Shown here piece by piece: positions 1 to 4,766 of a stretch of 7,145 bases of DNA. This DNA comes from an uncultured Acidimicrobium sp. (GTDB lineage Bacteria > Actinomycetota > Acidimicrobiia > Acidimicrobiales > Ilumatobacteraceae). Under the pieces are notes generated by a model that ran no database searches, was not told the origin of the DNA, and saw only the letters and a list, made by a program, of their open reading frames with translations. Position 1 is the first letter of the stretch. Each line of letters starts with the position of its first letter. Position numbers and translations under genes: made by a program. Where the stretch lies: positions 1 through 7,145 of the forward strand of contig CAITUB010000045.1 of assembly GCA_903895515.1 (NCBI GenBank). Direction: 5' to 3'.

Positions 1-522
1 ATCTGTCCAACTTTCAACTTCTAAACGTTTCAGCCGGGCGTTGCGAACGAAGGCAAAGTATTCGGTATCGCGAACAAGGTTTGATGCAATTTTTGCTGGT
101 CGACGATCTACTGGGTATTGGCGAATCAGAATCCATGCCTGCCCAAGGATTTCGTTAAATGCAGCGTTGAAGCCGCCATTCACGATGTGGCCGCGGCGGC
201 CTGCAATAGCGATGAGTGGAGGGAGTATTCGCTGCAACACAATTCGCGCCGCCAGTTCATCGTGGGCTGCACGCTTCACAAGCGCAAACAGAAATGCATC
301 GCAGTTTTCATAACTGGTGTCTATTCCGTATCCGGCACGAAGAAGTACTTCATCAAGATGATCAATTGGACCGCCCGGAAGATCCCATCGATTGATCGTT
401 CGCAGCGTTCGAGGCTGAGCGGCGATGGTTCCCCATTCCGTGACGAGCTTTCGAACCAGCGGGGCAGAACCCGCAGGATGGGTGAGTGATGGACGTTGTG
501 GTGTTGGTCGTGTTGTGGTCAT
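1..522 (-). CDS. Uncharacterised protein, N-terminal 174 residues (partial, runs off left edge)
   Basis: The reverse strand is open in one frame from an ATG at 522 down to base 1, giving 174 codons with no stop. The protein begins MTTTRPTPQRPSLTHPAGS and then becomes helical and rich in Arg, Leu and Ala, with stretches such as AARIVLQRILPPLIAIAGRR and VDRRPAKIASNLVRDTEYF. There is no signal peptide or membrane segment. I do not recognise a named family. The W-x-x-IR-x-YP...RRP...NL.RD pattern reminds me of uncharacterised actinobacterial proteins sometimes likened to sigma factors, but that is memory and not shown by the sequence. Codon use looks normal, and the two plus-strand frames over the same bases give low-complexity translations, which supports the minus strand. 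An in-frame ATG at 534 is an alternative start; a stop lies further upstream. No Shine-Dalgarno is visible at either. The gene diverges from the hydrolase at 618. Confidence 0.7.
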   Translation of the reverse strand, partial: MTTTRPTPQRPSLTHPAGSAPLVRKLVTEWGTIAAQPRTLRTINRWDLPGGPIDHLDEVLLRAGYGIDTSYENCDAFLFALVKRAAHDELAARIVLQRILPPLIAIAGRRGHIVNGGFNAAFNEILGQAWILIRQYPVDRRPAKIASNLVRDTEYFAFVRNARLKRLEVESWTD

Positions 523-566
523 GCACAGGATCATCTGGAATGTCGGTCACTGTGGTTCTCACTGGC

Positions 567-583
567 AGACTCACCGAAAGTCT
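567..583. repeat. Small inverted repeat in the 522/618 divergent spacer
   Basis: AGACT (567-571) and AGTCT (579-583) form a perfect 5-bp inverted repeat with a 7-nt centre. A 7-bp direct repeat CTCACCG also occurs at 570-576 and 582-588, exactly 12 bp apart. Both lie in the 95-bp spacer between the divergent minus-strand gene and the hydrolase, where promoters for both genes should be. They could be an operator, but arms this short also occur by chance. I see no clear -35/-10 pair in this spacer. Confidence 0.2.
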
Positions 584-617
584 CACCGCGCAGCAAAAAC
601 CCTGTCAGTATTGGGTG

Positions 618-1277
618 ATGCGCATTACTTTGCCGTCAGGAACCCCAGCCGAAATTGATACATCGGTAGCAAATCCAAAGATGGGTCTAGTGATTGCTCC
701 AGACATTTTTGGACTTCGTCCATTGTTCGCCGACCTCGTTTCGCGGTTAGCAAACGAATGGCAGATGGCTGTGATTGCTGTTGAGCCATTTCCAGGCAAA
801 GAGTTGTCTCCCGATATCAGTGAACGCTTCGCCGAAATGGCCAAGTTGGACGACGAAGTTCACTTGCGCGATCTCACCGAAGCTGCCGATGCGCTGGGTG
901 TTGATCGCGTTGGCCTCATCGGATTTTGCATGGGCGGCATGTATTGCTTTAAAGCAGCACGAAGCGATCGCTTCGCGAAGATCTCAAGTTTCTACGGGAT
1001 GATTCACGTTCCTGAAGGTTGGCAGAGCACAACTCAAGGTGACCCGATGGAATATTTGTATGCAGGTCACCCGGAACGTGTGTTGGCAATTATTGGTGCA
1101 CAAGACCCGTACACGCCGCCTGAGCAAGTAACTGAACTTTTTGAAAGTGGAGTAACGGTGTGTGAATATCCGCACGCAGTGCACGGCTTTGCACACGATG
1201 CAACACGTCCTGCGCATCGGGCCGAAGATGCTGCCGATGCATTTGCTCGCACCCAAGAATGGCTGCTTGCAGAGTAA
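618..1277 (+). CDS. Dienelactone hydrolase family protein (alpha/beta hydrolase)
   Basis: This 219-residue protein has the size and motif order of the dienelactone hydrolase family, cytosolic alpha/beta hydrolases with a Cys-Asp-His triad. The nucleophile is Cys104 in GFCMGG, the acid is Asp163 in GAQDPYTPP, and the base is His189 in VHGFAHD. Residues 28-32 (PDIFG) match the segment that reads QEIFG in classical dienelactone hydrolases, so the usual active-site Glu is Asp here. The Arg that follows the catalytic His in chlorocatechol enzymes is also absent. A generic carboxymethylenebutenolidase label is therefore safer than a claim of chloroaromatic degradation, and the substrate is unknown. 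The frame is open upstream to 486, but that extension is low-complexity and overlaps the opposite-strand gene, so I start at ATG 618 where family homology begins; GTG 615 is possible. No strong Shine-Dalgarno is visible. The stop abuts the stop of the next, convergent gene. Confidence 0.88.
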   Translation: MRITLPSGTPAEIDTSVANPKMGLVIAPDIFGLRPLFADLVSRLANEWQMAVIAVEPFPGKELSPDISERFAEMAKLDDEVHLRDLTEAADALGVDRVGLIGFCMGGMYCFKAARSDRFAKISSFYGMIHVPEGWQSTTQGDPMEYLYAGHPERVLAIIGAQDPYTPPEQVTELFESGVTVCEYPHAVHGFAHDATRPAHRAEDAADAFARTQEWLLAE

Positions 1278-1943
1278 TTAACTGGCGCGAATTTCCATTC
1301 GGTCGCGCATCAAAATTTTGTAACGACGATCGTGCTGTTCCAACCAACCAAGTCGAATGAAGCTAGCGATTGCTTTGTTCACGCGCTCACGTGAAGCGCC
1401 AACCATGCCGGCAAGTTCTTCTTGAGTTACAGGTAATACGAACTCGTTGCTTCCACTCGATAACTCGAGCAAACGTTTTGCTGTTCGGCCAGTGACATCA
1501 AGGAACACACTGTCGGCGAGTACTTCGTCCATCGTGCGCAACCGAGTGGCGAGCAATTTAATGACTCCCCACAACATGGTTGGGTTCGCTTCCATTTGTT
1601 CGCGCACTGGTGCGTAAGGAATACGCAAGACCGAGCTCTGTTCAATGGCACGTGCCATTGCGCTACGAGGACCTTCGTCGAGCATGCCGAGCTCGCCAAA
1701 CAAGTCTCCCGACTCCATGAGCGCAAGCATGCTCTCGCGGCTGTCGAGCGGCTTGTTGCCAATGGCAATGGCAATGCGTCCGCTGAGTACGACGAACAGC
1801 GCGTCAGGGACGTCCCCTTCATTGAACAAGACATCGCCGCGCTGAAGGTTTTGCGTTTTTGCTTGAGCGCAAATGAGCGAAAGTGCGCTCGTTGGGGTGT
1901 CTGCAAAAAACGATGTATTTGCGAGAATTTCTTCGTGTGTCAT
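1278..1943 (-). CDS. Crp/Fnr-family transcriptional regulator (GlxR/Crp-like)
   Basis: This is a 221-residue two-domain regulator of normal Crp length. Residues 12-115 form a cyclic-nucleotide-binding beta roll. The phosphate-binding cassette GDLFGELGMLDEGPRSA (79-95) keeps the Glu84, Arg93 and Ser94 that contact cAMP in E. coli CRP, so cAMP or a related nucleotide is the likely ligand (inference). A long dimerisation helix follows at about 116-145. The C-terminal winged helix-turn-helix at about 172-201 (VTQEELAGMVGASRERVNKA) closely resembles actinobacterial GlxR/Crp recognition helices. No Fnr-type cysteine cluster is present, so iron-sulphur oxygen sensing is unlikely. The gene diverges from ispD with only 25 bp between start codons and abuts the hydrolase tail-to-tail. 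A 5-bp inverted repeat (GTCAT 1939-1943, ATGAC 1951-1955) overlaps its own start and could allow autoregulation, but it does not match the TGTGA-N6-TCACA consensus. The regulon cannot be inferred from this window. Confidence 0.93.
   Translation of the reverse strand: MTHEEILANTSFFADTPTSALSLICAQAKTQNLQRGDVLFNEGDVPDALFVVLSGRIAIAIGNKPLDSRESMLALMESGDLFGELGMLDEGPRSAMARAIEQSSVLRIPYAPVREQMEANPTMLWGVIKLLATRLRTMDEVLADSVFLDVTGRTAKRLLELSSGSNEFVLPVTQEELAGMVGASRERVNKAIASFIRLGWLEQHDRRYKILMRDRMEIRAS
1285..1318 (+). terminator. Possible terminator hairpin inside the 3' end of the Crp gene
   Basis: GCGCGA (1285-1290) pairs with TCGCGC (1303-1308) around a 12-nt loop, followed by ATCAAAATTTTG with a short T run at 1315-1318. 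It lies 8 nt after the hydrolase stop, within the coding sequence of the convergent regulator, which is the only place a terminator for the hydrolase could be. The T run is short and separated from the stem, so this is tentative. Confidence 0.3.
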
Positions 1944-1953
1944 GCGAACTATG

Positions 1954-1966
1954 ACGGTACTACCCT
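1954..1966. promoter_or_regulatory. Back-to-back -10 candidates between crp-like gene and ispD
   Basis: On the plus strand TACCCT occupies 1961-1966. On the minus strand TACCGT occupies 1959-1954. Both fit the TANNNT pattern of actinobacterial -10 elements and are mirror images about base 1960 (core GGTA-C-TACC). Only 25 bp separate the two start codons, so both promoters must overlap here. The minus box would start transcription about 3-4 nt before the regulator ATG. The plus box sits only 2 nt before the annotated ispD ATG, so its transcript might start inside the ORF. No good -35 boxes are visible. Confidence 0.35.
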
Positions 1967-1968
1967 AA

Positions 1969-2619
1969 ATGAACGTGACAACCGTGCCGAATGAAAATGT
2001 TTGGACAATTGTGGTTGCCGCAGGCTCTGGCGCTCGGTTTGGTGGCCCAAAACAGTTTTCAATGCTTGGTGACCGCCGAGTTTTGGATTGGTCGGTAGAA
2101 ACAGCCGGCAGTTGCAGCACAGGAGTAGTGGTTGTTCTTCCAGCTGCTGATGCAGAACGCGAGGGTAGCGTTGCTGGTGGCGAAACACGAAGTGAATCAG
2201 TTCGCTGTGGGCTTGCAGCCGTTCCAGCAGAAGCCACAATTATTTGTGTGCACGACGCTGCTCGACCTTTTGCCAGCGCACATTTGTATCGCGAAGTCAT
2301 CATGCAGGTACATGCTGGTGCGGAAGGCGCAATTCCTGCACTGCCAGTGACGGACACCATTAAGCAAGTGAATTCTCAAAATATTGTTACTGCGACTCCT
2401 GATCGGTCTTCGCTTGTTGCCGTGCAAACACCACAGGCCTTTCGCGCATCTGTGCTGCGTTCGGCGCATGCATCATCACCAGAAGGCACAGATGATGCGA
2501 CACTGGTAGAAGCGATGGGAAAACAAGTCGTCGTTGTCGCTGGTGAAGTAATGAATCGCAAACTCACTGCGCCAGAAGATCTTGAATGGGCACGCGCAAT
2601 GGCGCGTACTGAGGCTTAG
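1969..2619 (+). CDS. ispD: 2-C-methyl-D-erythritol 4-phosphate cytidylyltransferase
   Basis: IspD joins CTP and methylerythritol phosphate to give CDP-ME, the third step of the MEP route to isoprenoid precursors; it is cytosolic and usually a homodimer. The 216-residue length is normal. The N-terminal nucleotide-binding loop AAGSGARFGGPKQF (17-30) is intact, with its conserved Arg23 and Lys28. Further family motifs are GGETRSESVRCGL (70-82), VHDAARPF (94-101), PVTDTIK (126-132), TPQAF (154-158), TDDA (174-177) and the C-terminal RKLTAPEDL (197-205). The gene is the first of the ispD-ispF-rlmB operon; its stop codon lies inside the Shine-Dalgarno of ispF, which suggests translational coupling. 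The ATG at 1969 has no Shine-Dalgarno. In-frame GTG codons at 1975 and 1984 are possible alternative starts, since family homology begins only at about residue 12 and the putative -10 box lies 2 nt before the ATG. Confidence 0.96.
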   Translation: MNVTTVPNENVWTIVVAAGSGARFGGPKQFSMLGDRRVLDWSVETAGSCSTGVVVVLPAADAEREGSVAGGETRSESVRCGLAAVPAEATIICVHDAARPFASAHLYREVIMQVHAGAEGAIPALPVTDTIKQVNSQNIVTATPDRSSLVAVQTPQAFRASVLRSAHASSPEGTDDATLVEAMGKQVVVVAGEVMNRKLTAPEDLEWARAMARTEA

Positions 2620-2622
2620 GAG
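2618..2622 (+). promoter_or_regulatory. Ribosome binding site of ispF overlapping the ispD stop
   Basis: AGGAG at 2618-2622 begins within the ispD stop codon (TAG, 2617-2619) and lies 6 nt before the ispF ATG at 2629. The ribosome that terminates on ispD therefore covers the initiation site of ispF, so the two MEP enzymes are probably translationally coupled. Confidence 0.75.
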
Positions 2623-2628
2623 TACATC

Positions 2629-3120
2629 ATGGCGATACGTACACGTGTAGGACAGGGTTTTGATATTCATCGTTTCGTTGAAGGTTCAAGCGATCGCGTG
2701 TTGGTACTGGGTGGTGTGAAATTTCCAGGCGAGAAACCACTTGCAGGGCACAGCGACGCAGATGTCATTGCACATGCAGCCGCCGATGCATTGCTTGGCG
2801 CTGCAGCACTTGGCGATATCGGTATGCATTTTCCTGATACCGACCCGCAGTGGGCAAATGCAGATTCATTAACACTGCTTGCACATGTTGCCAAGTTGGT
2901 TCGAAACGCTGGATATGAAATTGGCAATGTTGATTGCAGCATTGTGTGCGAGAAGCCAAAGATTGCACCGCATCGCGAAGCGATGCAGAAGTTGTTGTCC
3001 GATGCCGCTGGTGCGACGATCACCGTAAAAGGTCGACGCGCTGAAGGTCTTGGAGCATTAGGTCGAGAAGAAGGAATTGCCTGCTGGGCAGTTGCAGTCA
3101 TTGAAAGGACTCAGGCATGA
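2629..3120 (+). CDS. ispF: 2-C-methyl-D-erythritol 2,4-cyclodiphosphate synthase
   Basis: IspF cyclises CDP-ME 2-phosphate to MEcPP with release of CMP, the fifth MEP step, as a homotrimer with a divalent metal in each active site. At 163 residues the length is typical. The metal ligands are present: Asp12 and His14 in GQGFDIHRF, and His49 in GHSDADVIAHAAADALLG. The segment GDIGMHFPDTDP (62-73), the EKPKIAPH loop (108-115) and the C-terminal GREEGIACWAVA (145-156) also match. One segment departs from the common form: residues 134-144 read KGRRAEGLGAL, where E. coli-type enzymes have KATTTE(K/G)LGFTG, so the threonines that contact the cytidine diphosphate are replaced by arginines. I believe related forms exist in other actinobacteria. 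The gene follows ispD with a 9-nt gap and overlaps rlmB by 4 nt (ATGA). Confidence 0.96.
   Translation: MAIRTRVGQGFDIHRFVEGSSDRVLVLGGVKFPGEKPLAGHSDADVIAHAAADALLGAAALGDIGMHFPDTDPQWANADSLTLLAHVAKLVRNAGYEIGNVDCSIVCEKPKIAPHREAMQKLLSDAAGATITVKGRRAEGLGALGREEGIACWAVAVIERTQA
3103..3109 (+). promoter_or_regulatory. Ribosome binding site of rlmB within the ispF 3' end
   Basis: GAAAGGA at 3103-3109 lies 7 nt before the rlmB ATG at 3117 and supports that start, which overlaps the ispF stop as ATGA (3117-3120). It indicates re-initiation or coupled translation within the operon. Confidence 0.65.
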
Positions 3121-4001
3121 AACCACGAAGCACAGGCGGTGGTCGCGGACCATCACGTGGAGCACCACGAGGAACGAAAAAACATCGCGGAGGCAAACCA
3201 GCGCCGCGCGAACATGACGGCCCACGTGCACCGCGTCCAGACAAGCACAGCCTTGGTGGTTCGCAAGTAGAAGGCCGTCAGGCAGTTCGCGAGTTGCTGA
3301 TTGCGCGCAAACGCAAGGCCTATGAAATTTTGATTTCAAATGATCTCGACAAAAACGACATTATTGACGACATCATCGAGTTAGCAAACGACCAGCGCGT
3401 TCCTGTTCGGTTCGTTCCACGCAAAGACATTGAGCGTGAAGCACGAAGCGAAGCACCGCAGGGCATTATTGCCACTGCTGCCGGAATTCCTGAAGTGGAA
3501 ATTGGTGACATTTTGAAAAATGCTTCGCCAACGCGTAAACCATTCTTTGTCGCCATTGATGGCGTTACAGACCCAGGCAACCTCGGTGCAATTTTGCGTT
3601 CGTGTGATGGGGCAGGTGTTGATGCTGTCGTGCTTCCGCGACATCGCGCTGTGCACATCACGCCTACGGCAGCAAAATCTGCAGCAGGTGCAGCAGAGTA
3701 CGTTCCGATGTGCATTGTTGGCGGACTGCCAACGGCACTGAAGCAACTCAAAGACGCTGGGGTGTGGATTATTGGTCTGCACGATGCTGCCGACAAGAAC
3801 ATCTTTGAAATGGGGTCCCTCGCAAGCGAGTCCGTGTGTTTGGTGCTTGGGGCTGAAGGACCAGGATTATCTCGTTTAGTTCGAGAACGCTGTGATCTAT
3901 TGGTCAGTATCCCGATGCTGGGCGCGTTGTCGTCGCTGAATGTGTCGGCAGCTGCCGCATTAGCCACCTATGAAGTTGTGAGGGCACGCACAACGAAATA
4001 G
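3117..4001 (+). CDS. rlmB: 23S rRNA (guanosine-2'-O-)-methyltransferase, SpoU/TrmH family
   Basis: This 294-residue SPOUT enzyme is of the RlmB type, which uses S-adenosylmethionine to methylate the 2'-OH of G2251 (E. coli numbering) in the ribosomal P loop. An RNA-binding L30e-like substrate domain spans about 50-125 (VEGRQAVRELL at the front, SEAPQGIIAT at 111-120). The knotted catalytic domain follows with motif 1 DGVTDPGNLGAILRSCDGAG (148-167; Asn155, Arg161), motif 2 LVLGAEGPGLSRLV (242-255; Glu247) and motif 3 LSSLNVSAAAALATYE (271-286; Asn275). The first 45 residues form a disordered, strongly basic Gly/Arg/Pro/Lys tail, as in several actinobacterial members, probably for RNA contact. 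In many actinobacteria cysS lies between ispF and rlmB; here rlmB overlaps ispF directly. The exact target nucleotide cannot be read from sequence, and a related TrmH-family specificity is possible. Confidence 0.92.
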   Translation: MKPRSTGGGRGPSRGAPRGTKKHRGGKPAPREHDGPRAPRPDKHSLGGSQVEGRQAVRELLIARKRKAYEILISNDLDKNDIIDDIIELANDQRVPVRFVPRKDIEREARSEAPQGIIATAAGIPEVEIGDILKNASPTRKPFFVAIDGVTDPGNLGAILRSCDGAGVDAVVLPRHRAVHITPTAAKSAAGAAEYVPMCIVGGLPTALKQLKDAGVWIIGLHDAADKNIFEMGSLASESVCLVLGAEGPGLSRLVRERCDLLVSIPMLGALSSLNVSAAAALATYEVVRARTTK

Positions 4002-4012
4002 CCAAACGCCCG

Positions 4013-4018
4013 TATCAT
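4013..4018 (+). promoter_or_regulatory. Possible -10 element for tRNA-Thr
   Basis: TATCAT at 4013-4018 fits TANNNT and would place a transcription start near 4025, about 14 nt upstream of the mature tRNA. No convincing -35 hexamer is present at the expected distance, so the tRNA may instead be co-transcribed with rlmB. Confidence 0.3.
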
Positions 4019-4033
4019 TGAGGCGCTCAATGA
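4015..4033 (+). repeat. Hairpin between rlmB and the tRNA
   Basis: TCATTGA (4015-4021) and TCAATGA (4027-4033) form a perfect 7-bp inverted repeat with a 5-nt loop GGCGC, 13 nt after the rlmB stop and 5 nt before the tRNA. No T run follows, so it is not a canonical terminator. It could mark a processing site of an rlmB-tRNA transcript, a 3' end stabiliser or an operator overlapping the tRNA -10 box. Confidence 0.4.
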
Positions 4034-4038
4034 AGTAC

Positions 4039-4110
4039 GCCGGGTTAGCTCAGGGGCAGAGCAACCGCCTTGTAAGCGGTAGGTCGTGGGTTCAATTCCC
4101 ACACCCGGCT
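4039..4110 (+). tRNA. tRNA-Thr, anticodon TGT
   Basis: A complete 72-nt cloverleaf can be drawn. Acceptor GCCGGGT (4039-4045) pairs with ACCCGGC (4103-4109). The D stem is GCTC/GAGC (4048-4051, 4059-4062). The anticodon stem is ACCGC/GCGGT (4064-4068, 4076-4080) with loop CTTGTAA and anticodon TGT at 4071-4073, which reads ACA and, by wobble, other ACN threonine codons. The variable loop is AGGTC, and the T arm is GTGGG-TTCAATT-CCCAC. The discriminator base is T4110, and CCA is not encoded, so a CCA-adding enzyme is needed. All stems are fully paired, so the gene looks functional. Confidence 0.97.
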
Positions 4111-4138
4111 CTGAAATACCGACCATGACTCAATCGGT

Positions 4139-4155
4139 GTGCCCTAGACGGGTAC
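4139..4155 (+). repeat. Dyad overlapping the promoter of the LytR_C gene
   Basis: GTGCCC (4139-4144) pairs with GGGTAC (4150-4155) around loop TAGAC, with one G-T wobble. Just before it, ACCGA (4118-4122) can pair with TCGGT (4134-4138). These lie in the 54-bp spacer between the tRNA and the LytR_C gene. They could be the tRNA 3' processing or termination region or an operator, because the second dyad overlaps the -10 box. No T run follows. Confidence 0.25.
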
Positions 4156-4158
4156 GGT
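4153..4158 (+). promoter_or_regulatory. -10 element for a probable leaderless LytR_C mRNA
   Basis: TACGGT at 4153-4158 fits TANNNT and ends exactly 6 nt before the ATG at 4165, so transcription is expected to begin at or very near the A of the start codon. No Shine-Dalgarno is present, in agreement with leaderless initiation, which is common in actinobacteria. A -35 box is not evident. Confidence 0.5.
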
Positions 4159-4164
4159 AAATGT

Positions 4165-4731
4165 ATGAGTCAAAACGCACGTCGCCCTCGCCGTGGACCA
4201 GGTTCCAACGGTTCTAGCCTCAACTCAACGATGTCAATTGTTGTCGCAGCAGTTGCCGTATTGCTCGGCTTCCTCATTTTGCGTGACATTGGTGGCAGCG
4301 ATTCATCAAGTTCAGATGTGCCAGCTGATCCAGCCACAATCGACACCGTGGTTACTGACACCATTCCTGTCGACGTACCCGTCACTGAAACGACATTGAC
4401 GCTGACGGCGTTCAAGGTGCAAATTGCGAATGCTTCAAAAGTTTCGGGTAGCGCAGGCGATCTCACAACCCAGCTTCAAGGTCGTGGGTTTATTGTTCAG
4501 CCAGCGATCAATACCGATGCCGCAACACCAAAACAAACGGCAACCATCGTGTATTACAACCCGACTAGCGAAGCCGCTGCAGCACTTGTTGCGACAACGC
4601 TTGGTGGTGTTGCAACTGCACCAATGCCAACTCCAATTCCAACGGAAACTGGAAACATCGGTGAAGCAAGCGTGTTGATCCTGCTCGGTACAGACCTTGC
4701 GGGCAAACCACTTCCTGCAGCTGCCGGCTGA
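4165..4731 (+). CDS. Single-pass membrane protein with an extracytoplasmic LytR_C domain
   Basis: The 188-residue protein has a basic, Arg-rich cytoplasmic tail (1-22), one membrane helix (about 23-40, MSIVVAAVAVLLGFLILR), a Ser/Asp/Thr/Val-rich linker (44-80) and a LytR C-terminal-type domain (about 83-178). That domain is recognised by FKVQIANASKVSGSAGDL (83-100), the T-IVYY-P...AAALVATTLGG segment (127-148) and the final VLILLGTDL (170-178). The catalytic LytR-CpsA-Psr domain is absent, so it cannot itself attach glycopolymers to the wall. Stand-alone LytR_C proteins of the same plan occur in actinobacteria, for example VirR/Cei of Mycobacterium tuberculosis, a cell-envelope integrity factor. 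A scaffold or partner role for LCP enzymes is an inference. The gene follows the tRNA by 54 nt, is probably leaderless, and its stop abuts that of the convergent glycerate kinase. Confidence 0.82.
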   Translation: MSQNARRPRRGPGSNGSSLNSTMSIVVAAVAVLLGFLILRDIGGSDSSSSDVPADPATIDTVVTDTIPVDVPVTETTLTLTAFKVQIANASKVSGSAGDLTTQLQGRGFIVQPAINTDAATPKQTATIVYYNPTSEAAAALVATTLGGVATAPMPTPIPTETGNIGEASVLILLGTDLAGKPLPAAAG

Positions 4732-4766
4732 TTAACGCTTCGCGAGTAATTCGCGAGCCGCTTTTT
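4725..4766 (+). terminator. Possible intrinsic terminator embedded in the glycerate kinase 3' end
   Basis: CGGCT (4725-4729) can pair with AGCCG (4756-4760), immediately followed by C and five T residues (4762-4766). Inside the large loop TCGCGA (4740-4745) and TCGCGA (4751-4756) can form an alternative stem around GTAAT. The structure would terminate the LytR_C transcript but lies almost entirely in the last codons of the convergent kinase gene, since there is no spacer. Loop size and the competing stems make it uncertain. Confidence 0.4.

Noticed and set aside
41..489. Plus-strand ORFs at 41-313 and 118-489
   Set aside because: The minus strand over the same bases is open for 174 codons with normal protein composition. 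The plus-strand translations are rich in Cys, Arg and Ser and look like shadow frames.
486..617. N-terminal extension of the hydrolase ORF back to ATG 486 or ATG 540
   Set aside because: The extension has no family homology, overlaps the start of the divergent minus-strand gene and reads as low complexity. Family homology starts near 618.
1159..1176. Crp-type operator TGTGA-N6-TCACA resembling TGTGAATATCCGCACG
   Set aside because: Only the left half-site matches, and it lies deep inside the hydrolase coding sequence. No full consensus site was found in the intergenic spacers.
3320..3967. Long antisense ORF (215 codons) opposite rlmB, and the similar 2667-3101 ORF opposite ispF
   Set aside because: Both lie wholly within well-supported genes, have no recognisable motifs and have Ser/Ala/Arg-rich composition typical of antisense shadows arising from codon bias.
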